Part shown: piece after piece, positions 32,649 through 41,568 of the stretch
How positions within the stretch are numbered: the stretch's first letter is position 1
How the letters are laid out: every line of letters begins with the position of its first letter
Assembly (NCBI RefSeq): GCF_009388985.1
Contig: NZ_CP036422.1
Location: 2,122,501 to 2,186,500 of the forward strand
From: Halioglobus maricola
Lineage (GTDB): Bacteria > Pseudomonadota > Gammaproteobacteria > Pseudomonadales > Halieaceae
Reading direction: 5' to 3'
DNA length: 64,000 nucleotides
Program-made: the position numbers and the translations under genes
The notes under the pieces: generated by a model
Told to the model about the DNA's origin: nothing
Seen by the model: the letters and a program-made list of their open reading frames with translations, nothing else
Database searches by the model: none

Positions 32649-35600
32649 TCACACCACGTCTTCCATAAAGTCCAACATGACTTGTTGGCTGACAGTCTTT
32701 CTATGATTCGCCCACAGGGCCTTGATTTTATCCTTGTTGCAGGTTTTTCTATCCACCAGTACCTGTGTTTCTAGTTCTCCAATCTTTTCTTCAGAAGGAC
32801 ATTTGCTGAAGACGACCTGATTGCTAATCAGATCTAGGAATGGTCCTGATTTACTAGTGGGCATGATGAAAATTAGTTGTAGACCCAAAGCTTCGGTAAG
32901 GTAGTTAATCACCTCGCGAGAGCGCGTTTCATCCATTTTGGAGAAAGCTTCATCCACGAGAACCATTCTGCAATGTGCATTTCCCTCGTTGAATTTAAAG
33001 GCTGATGTCACAGCCGCTGATCGAATGATGTAGGCTGGCGTTTCTAGTTGGCCGCCAGAACCAGTTCCATAGGTACTAAGCGCAATCTGTTCCTTGTTCT
33101 CCGGGGTTTTATAGATTTCATAGTGCCGATAGTTTCTGTAATCACTGATGCGTTCCAGTTCTCGTAGGGCAAACTGAGTGTCCTTGTCCAATAGCATAGA
33201 CATCAGTCGGTCACGGACTTCTATAGATTTATCGCTCAGTTCGGCATCGAATAGGGTAGTCCCATCGCCCAAGCTTGGAATTTCGATTATCTCCTTGAAG
33301 AAGCGATAGAAATCATAGAACTCCGGAACCCATTTATAGGCGAAACTAAAACGTTCTTTATCCGTACCAAAGACATGATTATCGAGCTCGCTGTTCAGAT
33401 CATCCAACAAACGCCGACCATCGTTGATGGCCTGGTAGATTGAATGGCAAAGATTTGTCACAAACGCTGTATTGAAGCTCTCTTTTAACTCTCCCAGCTT
33501 CTCTTGCTTGCCCACTAATACATTATTGTTGAGTATGTTGTTTACGACCTCTATCTCGGTTTTGAGGCCAACAATCTTCTTGAAGTAGGTGTCGTCGTGT
33601 TTAGGCCCAAAATTCTCGGGGAACACGATGACGTTGTAGCTGTTGCTATTTTGATTATGGGCAGAGACTTGATAGTAAAGATCGCGATCAAACTTTTCTA
33701 GATCTGCTTTGGCTCTCTCAATGACATCAGAAAAATCAAAATCACTGCCTGCTTGTGCCGCTTGCGCGTCCGCGTGTACTAATCTTTGAGATGCATCATG
33801 ACTAGGGTAGATCTGTGCTGCCTTAACTACAAGTTCTTCCTTGGTACCTTGTTCTTCTTCAAGTTTTTCCTTTTCATCAGCCAGTCGCTCTACCTTTTCC
33901 TTTAAAGTGGTTGACTCCTTTTGGTGGTTGCCCAAGGTTTTATTTAAGGCTTGAATACTCTGATCAATGGCTTCGTGCTCGGAATTGAGTGCTTCTAATC
34001 TCTCTTCGAGCTCCTCAAAGTCCGATAGATCGAGTGACTCAAGCTGATATTCGGCCGCCTGGAGGTCACGATAAAGAGACAGCATTTCATTAATCATAGA
34101 GGTGCAATGTATAGGCCGTACTTGATCCATGAGATCTTTTATACGACCTACGCGGTGGTATTCAGCAGAGACTAATTCAAGCTGGCCACTTAATTGCTTA
34201 AGTTCGTTATTTTTAGCGATTAGCGCTCGTTCTCGAGCGCCTTGGCCAAATACGAGTTCACCATCACTAATATCACACCGAAACATGCTGTAGTTACCAG
34301 AACCCAGGCCATCAGGTGTGACAGCTCGACGCTGGTCCTTAAGTTCATTTTCGTTACTTACCCGCAAGAGATTGCCGTAAGAGGCTTGCACAAAATATTC
34401 AGCATATTTGTGAGTAAAGGTCATCACGTCCAGGATTGAACCTGGTTCAGAGCATTTACGCTGGGCATCATTTTGGGCCTTTCTTCCCTGAATAATTTTG
34501 GCGGAATTACGCCTGCCTTTCAGAGAGCGAACTAGCCGTATAGCATCCGCTTCATAGTCAGGCTCAACCAATATCGAAAACCTGGCCCCCCCCATATAAC
34601 CTTCAATCGCCATTTGCCACTTAGGATCTGAGACTTCAATGTAGTCACAGAGTACAACTGGTTTTGCACTGGGGCACTGTTTTTCAATCGCTTCAACTGC
34701 CGCAGAGATATGAGGAGGATAGCTAACGGTATGGCCCTGAAGCTTTTGTATCTCTTTCTCTTTTGATCTGACCTGTTCCTCGACGCGGGCCATTTGTCCG
34801 TGCTTGGTACCATGTAGAGACAACACCTGATCACGAAGGTTTTTAGTAGAACCATCACGCTCGTTATCACTAAGCATTGCCGCAAAAGCGTTGTGAGTCG
34901 ACTCAAGATTTACCACTTCATCGAGCGAGTGCTCCAGTGAGGCAATATTCACCCAGTCCTTAGTGAACAACTGCTGTGCGTCAATATTGCTGTCAGCAGG
35001 TCCATCTATCACCTGCTTTAACAATCTGTTGAAACCGGCAGTATCCACGTAGGGGATGTCGACTCCTAGAGAAGTCTGCTTGAGTTTAGAGGACAGCTCC
35101 TTAGCCGCAGTATGATTCTTCCCAAATTTCTGGTTCTGTGTCAGGAAAGGCCCAGCGACGCCAGTGAGCCTCCCCTTAATGAACTCAATAGACTTATCAA
35201 GTTCATCCTTGGTTTTAAGTGTATCAATGCCCCGACGCTGCGCTTCGAATTCGACAAGTTGGCTATGAACGTGCTTTCGTTTCTCGATCGATTGCTCGAT
35301 GTCCCTTTGCATTTCACTAATCGATTGCTCGTTGTTACGCTGTTGATCCTTTGCTGCGAGATAGTCCCCTTGCTTAACTTTGTTTTGACGTGCAACTTCG
35401 GCGTACTCGGTAACGCACAAATCTAGCCAACTGGCTATGTAGGATTCTGAAGAGGAGAGAGCGTTGTCTAGATTCACAATAGCATCGTTGATGGTTCGCG
35501 TTTCTTCCTCCATTCCGTGTATTGTCTTCATGAGTTCTGCGACCTGACGGATGTCATCAGAGATATCCTTAGGTTCCAGTATCTGGTTGGCCACAAACTC

Positions 35601-36290
35601 TGAGATGCTTTTCACCGGTTTGTAAGCCATGAAGTTGGAGAACGTTCTGGCAGCATGCTTTGCTTCCCGGTCCGATACTGCGGAAGAAGACCCTTTGAAC
35701 GCTCCATAGAGGCGACGTAGGTATTGGCCTTTCTTGTCATATACCTCGACCGCACTCTTTCCTAGCTTTATCTGGAGACTCTGGTCTACTCGCTCAAAAG
35801 TAACAACAGTTTTCCCGATTTTCTCCTCTAGAATGAAGTGGTCTAGAGACAACTCATGACCTGGCACAATCAGGAATTTTATTTCTTCCTGCCTTGCCTG
35901 TTTGGGACTGGTACTTTCATCTAGCTTTGCACGCACACACATGACTGCGGTAAAGGGCTCCGCCGACTCGCCTTGAGTGGGGTGGAAGATACCCGCAATG
36001 TAACCATCCGTCATACGTAAGCGAGAATAACTTCCATCGTCGCACCCCATTACATAGGAGGCTAGCGTGCGTACCTGTTTTCCACCACGGCCTCTTTGAG
36101 TGGTTTCATCCTGCCCAGGATTGTAGTTATACAGATTCTCATAGGCTGCGGTCATTAATGATTGGAGACCGTCTGCCGCAGTGGTTTTACCCGAACCATT
36201 ACCACCTGAAAACAGGTTGATAGGGCCAAAGTCGCACTCCATATTGGGGATATTGCCCCAGTTTACGTAGATAATGCGCTTACAAAACAT
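32649..36290 (-). CDS. jetC: Wadjet JetC, SMC/MukB-like ATPase subunit
   Basis: The 1213-aa protein is an SMC-like loop-extruding ATPase. Walker A is GGNGSGKT at residues 29-36, long coiled coils surround a hinge-like centre (about residues 520-720), and a signature-like GTGSGGQLET occurs near 1075. Walker B is MVLVDEAFSKMDE near 1110 with the catalytic Glu. These are hallmarks of JetC/MksB. It forms a condensin with JetA (kleisin-like) and JetB and senses small circular DNA. The start overlaps jetB by 11 bp, giving translational coupling. All key ATPase residues look intact. Confidence 0.92.
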   Translation of the reverse strand: MFCKRIIYVNWGNIPNMECDFGPINLFSGGNGSGKTTAADGLQSLMTAAYENLYNYNPGQDETTQRGRGGKQVRTLASYVMGCDDGSYSRLRMTDGYIAGIFHPTQGESAEPFTAVMCVRAKLDESTSPKQARQEEIKFLIVPGHELSLDHFILEEKIGKTVVTFERVDQSLQIKLGKSAVEVYDKKGQYLRRLYGAFKGSSSAVSDREAKHAARTFSNFMAYKPVKSISEFVANQILEPKDISDDIRQVAELMKTIHGMEEETRTINDAIVNLDNALSSSESYIASWLDLCVTEYAEVARQNKVKQGDYLAAKDQQRNNEQSISEMQRDIEQSIEKRKHVHSQLVEFEAQRRGIDTLKTKDELDKSIEFIKGRLTGVAGPFLTQNQKFGKNHTAAKELSSKLKQTSLGVDIPYVDTAGFNRLLKQVIDGPADSNIDAQQLFTKDWVNIASLEHSLDEVVNLESTHNAFAAMLSDNERDGSTKNLRDQVLSLHGTKHGQMARVEEQVRSKEKEIQKLQGHTVSYPPHISAAVEAIEKQCPSAKPVVLCDYIEVSDPKWQMAIEGYMGGARFSILVEPDYEADAIRLVRSLKGRRNSAKIIQGRKAQNDAQRKCSEPGSILDVMTFTHKYAEYFVQASYGNLLRVSNENELKDQRRAVTPDGLGSGNYSMFRCDISDGELVFGQGARERALIAKNNELKQLSGQLELVSAEYHRVGRIKDLMDQVRPIHCTSMINEMLSLYRDLQAAEYQLESLDLSDFEELEERLEALNSEHEAIDQSIQALNKTLGNHQKESTTLKEKVERLADEKEKLEEEQGTKEELVVKAAQIYPSHDASQRLVHADAQAAQAGSDFDFSDVIERAKADLEKFDRDLYYQVSAHNQNSNSYNVIVFPENFGPKHDDTYFKKIVGLKTEIEVVNNILNNNVLVGKQEKLGELKESFNTAFVTNLCHSIYQAINDGRRLLDDLNSELDNHVFGTDKERFSFAYKWVPEFYDFYRFFKEIIEIPSLGDGTTLFDAELSDKSIEVRDRLMSMLLDKDTQFALRELERISDYRNYRHYEIYKTPENKEQIALSTYGTGSGGQLETPAYIIRSAAVTSAFKFNEGNAHCRMVLVDEAFSKMDETRSREVINYLTEALGLQLIFIMPTSKSGPFLDLISNQVVFSKCPSEEKIGELETQVLVDRKTCNKDKIKALWANHRKTVSQQVMLDFMEDVV

Positions 36291-36945
36291 GCCGGGGTTC
36301 CTTATTGTTCATAGCTCCTTCAATCGGATACAGCGTACTGAGTACATCGTCGCTGACAAACGTGGCAATCGACGGTTGAATACTGACCCAACTATCCTTA
36401 TCACCAATACTTTCTTCCAAATTGAAATCGATCAGTCGCAATTGGCGCAGCTTCTTGAAGATCGCTAAGCGCTCACCTTGGACCTCAGGTAAAGGCCGCT
36501 TCAGTAGACTCTTATGGGAAATGGCAACGCTCTCCATTGCTATTAAGACGCAACCGTTCTCATCAACGTGCCCCTCACGAAGGGATTTCTCATATTCCAC
36601 ACGCAGTACCAGAATGGTGGCAATGTCCTGTTGGCTGGGTTTAACGCGAAAACCTCCATTGAATGGCGTGTCTTCAATGTCTGGCATACCTGAAACCGTT
36701 GCTCCGGGTGGAAATAATCGAATAAATCCAAACTTTCGGTCATGCTGAATGCGAACCTTGAGTGGTGACAAATAGTCCTCGACTAGATCCTCACACTGTA
36801 CATAGCGGTCGTACAATTGGGTCTCTACCTGGCTTTTTTCACGTGTGATCACACCGTGATCCAGTAGCCGTATCACTAGTTCAGAAAACTCGTCATTAGA
36901 TATATGGCTTTGACTCAGCGCTTCTTGAATAACGTCCGTTATCAT
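36280..36945 (-). CDS. jetB: Wadjet JetB, condensin accessory subunit
   Basis: The 221-aa protein is a DUF4194-type subunit equivalent to MukE/MksE. It is helical with winged-helix-like parts (residues ~20-140), including VIRLLDHGVI and ILVLRVEYEKSLREG. In Wadjet it binds the kleisin JetA and regulates the JetC ATPase. It lies 9 bp downstream of jetA and overlaps jetC by 11 bp. Confidence 0.85.
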   Translation of the reverse strand: MITDVIQEALSQSHISNDEFSELVIRLLDHGVITREKSQVETQLYDRYVQCEDLVEDYLSPLKVRIQHDRKFGFIRLFPPGATVSGMPDIEDTPFNGGFRVKPSQQDIATILVLRVEYEKSLREGHVDENGCVLIAMESVAISHKSLLKRPLPEVQGERLAIFKKLRQLRLIDFNLEESIGDKDSWVSIQPSIATFVSDDVLSTLYPIEGAMNNKEPRHVL

Positions 36946-36954
36946 TCCTCTACC

Positions 36955-38415
36955 TTAAAGCTCATTCTTATGTTGACGATCATCTCTTACCAATTCGATG
37001 GTGAATTCGTCATAACATCCATAGTATTCAGAATCAGTAACTTGGTTGCCTGTCGGGGTAACCCGAAACTCCAAATCTGAATTCAGATTATTCACTGCCC
37101 CAATCTCGATGACATGCGCCATCGCAATCAGGTCTTTCGCGTCATCGACTGACAGGTCGCGAGTTGATATCCGCTTGCCTGCCTTAAGCGAGCTCACAAC
37201 ATAATCACTGACGTGTTTTCGATTGATCATGAAGGCTTGATCAAGTACTTGCTGTATCATCAAGTCTCGCTGAGCGTCCTTATCGATAGCTTTCTGCTCA
37301 TGTACTGAGCTATCCACCCATTGCTTCTGTTTGCGCTCATTGAGCCGTATCTGCTTAGGGTCTACCAGAGCAACGCTCATCGTAGCCATCAGATCGGAAG
37401 CTAGGGCCATGCGTTCTTCATAGTCCGAATCCGATAAATCGGATAACTCGGCACAAATCTCCACGAGATCATTATTGTTATGGCTGTTCATGTAGCTGAT
37501 TTGACGGATGATGATGTCTGCTCTGCGGGTAAAACTGTTAAGTGAACGTCGCAGCGCAGGCAACATGATTTCTGATGCGTTCCGCATGCGCTGATCAATC
37601 GTTTCGAGAATATGAATGAGATAGGACCGCTCATGTTGACAAAGGTCTGGAACGGTCCTACGAAGTGACTTCTCTGCATCCGCCTTTTCTTCTCGGCTTT
37701 TCCTTTTGATTTTTCTTATCGATTTATTGATATCTTCGCGGTGTTTTTCGACGCTATCAGCAGAAAGTCGGACCGCTATATCCGGCGTAAAGCGTTTCTC
37801 CATAAAATCAAAAAAGTGGTCAGTGGCCTGTTGCGCTAGTTGCTGTGCTTCTACTTCCCGGACCAGTTCACGTTTACGTTCTTCTAGTTCAGAGATGACA
37901 TCGGTAAAGTCCGTGATGATTCGTTCAGAGTACTCATAAGCATCTAGTAGATCATAGATCTCACCACGACGATGGAATGCCTCCAGGGCGTTGAGTGTAT
38001 TGCGAGTATTGCGGTGTCGAGTACGAATCTGGGTATTGTCAGACTCTACCAGGGCGAGGGTAAAAATCCTGCCCATTCGGCTGAATGGAAATGTCGACTG
38101 CAAAGTGGCCGTATCCACTTGTTTTTCAAGCCATCCTGCCTCGAGAAGCTGGTTTAGTGTCCAGGTGGCTTGATCTCGATGTGATTTAAACCGCTGTTCC
38201 TTGGTGGCCCCTTCGTCTTCGAAGATATGGGAGGAGGAGCGTGCTATGGCTTCTTCAAAGATTTCTATTAGCTGCTCGCGGCTGAGGGAGGACCCATAAT
38301 CCGCATTTGAGCTGTATTGACGTTCATAGAGCAGTGACAGGCACTGCACAACCTGCTCACGGTATTTGCTCGTCAGTGGCCTGAAAAAATTGAATCGTTC
38401 GTCAGTAAAAAACAT
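36955..38415 (-). CDS. jetA: Wadjet JetA, kleisin-like subunit
   Basis: The 486-aa protein begins FNFFRPLTSKYREQVVQCL, followed by SLLYERQYSSNADYGSSL, a start I associate with JetA/MksF-type proteins. The rest is mostly helical, with a central coiled region (about residues 150-260), suiting a kleisin that bridges the two JetC heads. It is the first gene of the operon, in the order jetA-jetB-jetC-jetD. The Wadjet type (I, II or III) is not assigned from the sequence alone. It lies upstream of jetB by 9 bp. The promoter is probably in the 395-bp gap at 38416-38811. Confidence 0.82.
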   Translation of the reverse strand: MFFTDERFNFFRPLTSKYREQVVQCLSLLYERQYSSNADYGSSLSREQLIEIFEEAIARSSSHIFEDEGATKEQRFKSHRDQATWTLNQLLEAGWLEKQVDTATLQSTFPFSRMGRIFTLALVESDNTQIRTRHRNTRNTLNALEAFHRRGEIYDLLDAYEYSERIITDFTDVISELEERKRELVREVEAQQLAQQATDHFFDFMEKRFTPDIAVRLSADSVEKHREDINKSIRKIKRKSREEKADAEKSLRRTVPDLCQHERSYLIHILETIDQRMRNASEIMLPALRRSLNSFTRRADIIIRQISYMNSHNNNDLVEICAELSDLSDSDYEERMALASDLMATMSVALVDPKQIRLNERKQKQWVDSSVHEQKAIDKDAQRDLMIQQVLDQAFMINRKHVSDYVVSSLKAGKRISTRDLSVDDAKDLIAMAHVIEIGAVNNLNSDLEFRVTPTGNQVTDSEYYGCYDEFTIELVRDDRQHKNEL

Positions 38416-38811
38416 GACTTACCGGTTTCCCTATTGGAACAGCAAGGGCTGTATATTTCTATAAGTCCTAGTGATGTTTTAGGCATTAGCCTTAATTCCA
38501 AGTGCTTTCCCGTAGATCCTTTACTGCTGAGTGATGAGGCGTAAGAGCGACAGCACTAAGCTAGATATTCCTTATCCTTTGGTCCCGGACATGACGTGGT
38601 ATCAGTCGCAGAGAACTGCAAATTGTACGTTTTGCAACCAAATCACCTGTTCTGGGCAACTAATCAGGTTCAATAGTGGCGTTTCTTCTAGACTCATTAA
38701 GCCTAGGGTTTACCGAAAGATATTGATACTACTGTATATTTGAACATGTAGCATCCTGGCATAGGTAAGTTGGCCGATGTTTGTTTAAATTCTTTTTGAG
38801 GAGCTACAAGG
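38416..38811. promoter_or_regulatory. Divergent promoter region of Wadjet operon
   Basis: A 396-bp AT-rich gap between jetA (- strand) and a frameshifted gene (+ strand). A 70-aa frame at 38531-38743 has no family resemblance or ribosome-binding site and is not accepted. The gap should hold the promoters of both transcripts; GAGGAG and AAGGATG occur just before 38812. No strong palindrome was found. Confidence 0.5.
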
Positions 38812-39998
38812 ATGACCCTAAATTCCCACGGCTACACCTCATACATGACACGGGAGTTTCTATACGAGCTCATCTGGACGACTCCACGTACTCAGCTTTC
38901 CAAGGTGTTTGCCATAAGTGATGTAGCCCTTACAAAGAAGTGCATCAAACACGACATCCCGAGGCCGCCCGTTGGGTATTGGGCAAAGGTCGCTCATGGA
39001 AACCAGTGAAGCGACCCAAGCTACCAGAAGGTGCCGAAGATCTCGAATTGGTTGAGTGTGTATACACGACTTCCCCGTCACCAACTGTGTTAGAAAAAGA
39101 GATTAACCGTCTCCCGTTGGATGATGAGCGTATAGCTGCCGCCATCAGTGCGACCCTACCAGAGTCACTGAGAAGCGCACATCCGCGCGTCCGGGCGTTT
39201 AAGTCATCCCTACTGAAGAAGCCCTTCAACCGCTATGGGTTTGTCGAGAGTCCTTATAACAGCAGTGACAGCCTAGACATAGTCGTTACGGAAGGCTCGC
39301 TACAGCGAGCCTGCTTGCTCACCAGCGGGCTGATCAAATTGTGTACAGCATTTGGTTGGGAGTTCGGCCATGCATCGCCTAAGTATGGACGGGGAAGGGG
39401 GGATACTTACTTCAGGATCGGTGAAGAGAATGTGAAATTTCGTATCAAAGAAAGGGTAACACAGCATAAGCGAGAGCTTACAAGAGAGGATATTCAGCAT
39501 AAAAAGAAATGGGGATACGTGTCGGGACCCAAGCACGAATACGATCCAACTGGGAAGCTGACTTTCTCGATCGAAGGAATTGCAGCACCAGCAGATTATA
39601 AATTCAAATGGACGGACTCAAAGAAGAGACTAATTGAAGAATGCATCCCCGATATCATCGAAGCATTTATAGTGGCAGCAGAGCAGCAGGTCAACCGCAC
39701 GAAGGAGCGTATAGAATCTAAACGACTCTACGAAATCGCGGCAGAAAAAAGGCGAAGAGAGGAGGCGAAACAGCGAAGGCAGCAGGAAATGATATCGGCA
39801 CTAGTGGCGCTCGCTGAAGAGCATGAGCGCGTTGGTAAGATTAACACCCTTCTTGAAGATATGGCGAAGAGTTACCCAAATAACTGCAATGTTCAAACCT
39901 ATATTGCTGAAGCGACGCGACTGCTTAGCGATTACGCCCCCTTATCGAACCCTGATCGATTTACCGATATATTTAAGCATAAGCCAGAATACTACTGA
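38812..39998 (+). pseudogene. Frameshifted HTH-like gene
   Basis: Two frames belong to one gene. The first (38812-39009) encodes REFLYELIWTTPRTQLSKV, then FAISDVALTKKCIKHDIPRP and GYWAKVAHG, the helix-turn-helix opening of a known family of bacterial proteins of unknown role. It stops at a TGA. The second (from about 39000 to 39998) carries on with VKRPKLPEG in the -1 frame and includes a long charged helix (about 39680-39800). A one-base loss near 38998-39010 would explain this. The reunited protein would be about 395 aa. No classical slippery heptamer was seen, so it is more likely a mutation or a sequencing error than programmed frameshifting. Confidence 0.68.
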
Positions 39999-40035
39999 AT
40001 AGAATTGGGCGGGAAGGAAAACTCTAGCGATCTAC

Positions 40036-40650
40036 ATGTGTGTATTTGAAGAAACGGACAGCCTTGCTAAGAAGTGGGGCCAGGTCATCCAGCTACCGCT
40101 GGCCAATAGCTCGGAGCGGCTGCAAGTCAGTGATGTCGCGGCCTCTTTGTCGCTCGAGTACTGGGAATCAGTACGCCTACTACTGCGAGACGACTTATTA
40201 CCCTCAGCTGTAGTACTTCACCGGGCTCAATTTGAGGCTATTACGAGATCTCTATGGCTTGCCTATGCAGCCAGTGATACACAAGTCTCCAAATTGACTG
40301 TACATCTCTCGTTCGAATCAGAGCAAGCGGCGAAGAACATGCCTCAAGTCATGAAGATGATGGAATCACTAGAAAAAAGTGGCCCTCATGAGGCCTTCTC
40401 AGCCCTTGCCCGCTTTAAGGACAACTCCTGGAAAGCGTTGAATTCGTACGCGCACGCAGGGGTCCATCCAATCAGCAGACATCGGGACGGATATCCGACT
40501 GAATTACTTCAGGATGTTCTCCGAAATGCGAATGGGTTGGCCTTAATTTCTTGTATGCATGCAGTTGTTCTCTCAGGTCAACAAACGCTACAGCGCGACC
40601 TACTACAGATAGCTGCGGAATATCCAGAGTGCATGCCGCCGCCACTATAG
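40036..40650 (+). CDS. DUF6988-like protein
   Basis: The 204-aa helical protein includes VVLHRAQFEAITRSLWLAYA and a later WKALNSYAHAGVHPISRH, a pattern I connect with the DUF6988/HEPN-like group found in defence regions. The His-rich NSYAHAGVHP could be part of an active site, but this is not established. It is preceded by 37 bp after the frameshifted gene and converges with the GIY-YIG-like gene 26 bp downstream. There is no recognised partner. Confidence 0.6.
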   Translation: MCVFEETDSLAKKWGQVIQLPLANSSERLQVSDVAASLSLEYWESVRLLLRDDLLPSAVVLHRAQFEAITRSLWLAYAASDTQVSKLTVHLSFESEQAAKNMPQVMKMMESLEKSGPHEAFSALARFKDNSWKALNSYAHAGVHPISRHRDGYPTELLQDVLRNANGLALISCMHAVVLSGQQTLQRDLLQIAAEYPECMPPPL

Positions 40651-40676
40651 GGCGGTCCCTAAGTGAAATACAATGA

Positions 40677-41237
40677 CTACTCTTGAGAGCCATTACGTGA
40701 GGCTTGTGATCCACGACATGCAATTTCCCTGCATTCAACTCTGAGTTGAGATAACTGAGGAAGTGCCTTCTGATTATGCGCAGTATTCATTGGCGGAGCG
40801 AGTTTTCGGATCATAGCTTTCTCAACCTTGTGCTCAGGCATATCTGAAACAACCCAGGAAATTTCAAGGTTGGCATCTATCCAGGTGATAATCGCCGCCG
40901 TGTTCTCTGGCGAAAATTTGTAGTTTTTTTGGTTACTTTTCCCACAAAGAGAGCCCACGGGAGGTCGATAACCTAATGTAGCACCAAGCCCCCGAAAGAA
41001 CGTGGCAGGGCTTTTATGTCGGAGTTCCTGGCGGAAGAGCCTTGTCTCTAGTGATTTCCTCGCGATGCCCAGATACAGCAGTCCACTTTGATCGATAGCA
41101 CACCGCAGCCAACCTGGAAGATCACCAGAACAAGTAACGAAAATGGCGTAATACCCCGGACGATCAGGAATTACTTGACCACCGTATCTTGCCGGGATCC
41201 TCCGTGTTAATAGCTCCTCAGTGATTAGATCAATCAT
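40677..41237 (-). CDS. GIY-YIG-like nuclease
   Basis: The 186-aa protein has a divergent GIY-YIG core: PGYYAIFV (residues 27-34) and LLYLGIA (53-59), followed by Arg66 in ETRLFRQEL. Both signature tripeptides are altered (YYA and YLG), with the tyrosines kept. ITWIDANLEISWV and a C-terminal HNQKAL resemble stand-alone GIY-YIG proteins annotated in restriction or defence contexts. No additional DNA-binding domain is seen. It is on the opposite strand to its neighbours, converging with the DUF6988-like gene. It is probably a nuclease, but the altered motif lowers certainty. Confidence 0.65.
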   Translation of the reverse strand: MIDLITEELLTRRIPARYGGQVIPDRPGYYAIFVTCSGDLPGWLRCAIDQSGLLYLGIARKSLETRLFRQELRHKSPATFFRGLGATLGYRPPVGSLCGKSNQKNYKFSPENTAAIITWIDANLEISWVVSDMPEHKVEKAMIRKLAPPMNTAHNQKALPQLSQLRVECREIACRGSQASRNGSQE

Positions 41238-41502
41238 TTATATATACCCGGATTCGGTTCGCGGTAGGTCATAGGGGAATTTCTTGATCGCCGGGGCTCG
41301 TATATGGGTTGTAGCCTCGTCCAATGTATCCGGAGTCTCATTTTAATCAAAGTTCTGCCACACAGTGATGAAGCCCACGACTAGTGGCAAATTTTTGACT
41401 TTAGTTTTAGCTATGAGCACGCGCAAACCTTTGGATGGGCACACAAAAATACCATAATAATCAGGTGGATACAGGCACTATGACTCCGTGACATGAGGAC
41501 AG

Positions 41503-41553
41503 TTAGTAACTCACGATTACTATGTTAGTGATTATTATCGACTACTATTAGTG
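41503..41553 (+). promoter_or_regulatory. Three phased TTAGT repeats before the chimeric HsdR gene
   Basis: TTAGT occurs at 41503, 41525 and 41548, spaced 22 and 23 bp, i.e. about two helical turns. The last two extend to TTAGTG. The set ends 15 bases before the ATG at 41569, overlapping the probable promoter and ribosome-binding site (GGAGGT). Phased direct repeats suit a cooperatively binding repressor; the N-terminal domain of the encoded protein is of an antitoxin class that autoregulates. The rest of 41238-41502 shows no gene. Confidence 0.45.
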
Positions 41554-41568
41554 CAGTGGAGGTGTCTC

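Noticed and set aside
38531..38743. 70-aa frame upstream of the frameshifted gene
   Set aside because: No family, no ribosome-binding site; in the expected promoter region of Wadjet.
38990..39012. Programmed -1 frameshift in the HTH-like gene
   Set aside because: No X-XXY-YYZ slippery heptamer or downstream stem-loop was seen at the break; mutation or sequencing error is simpler.
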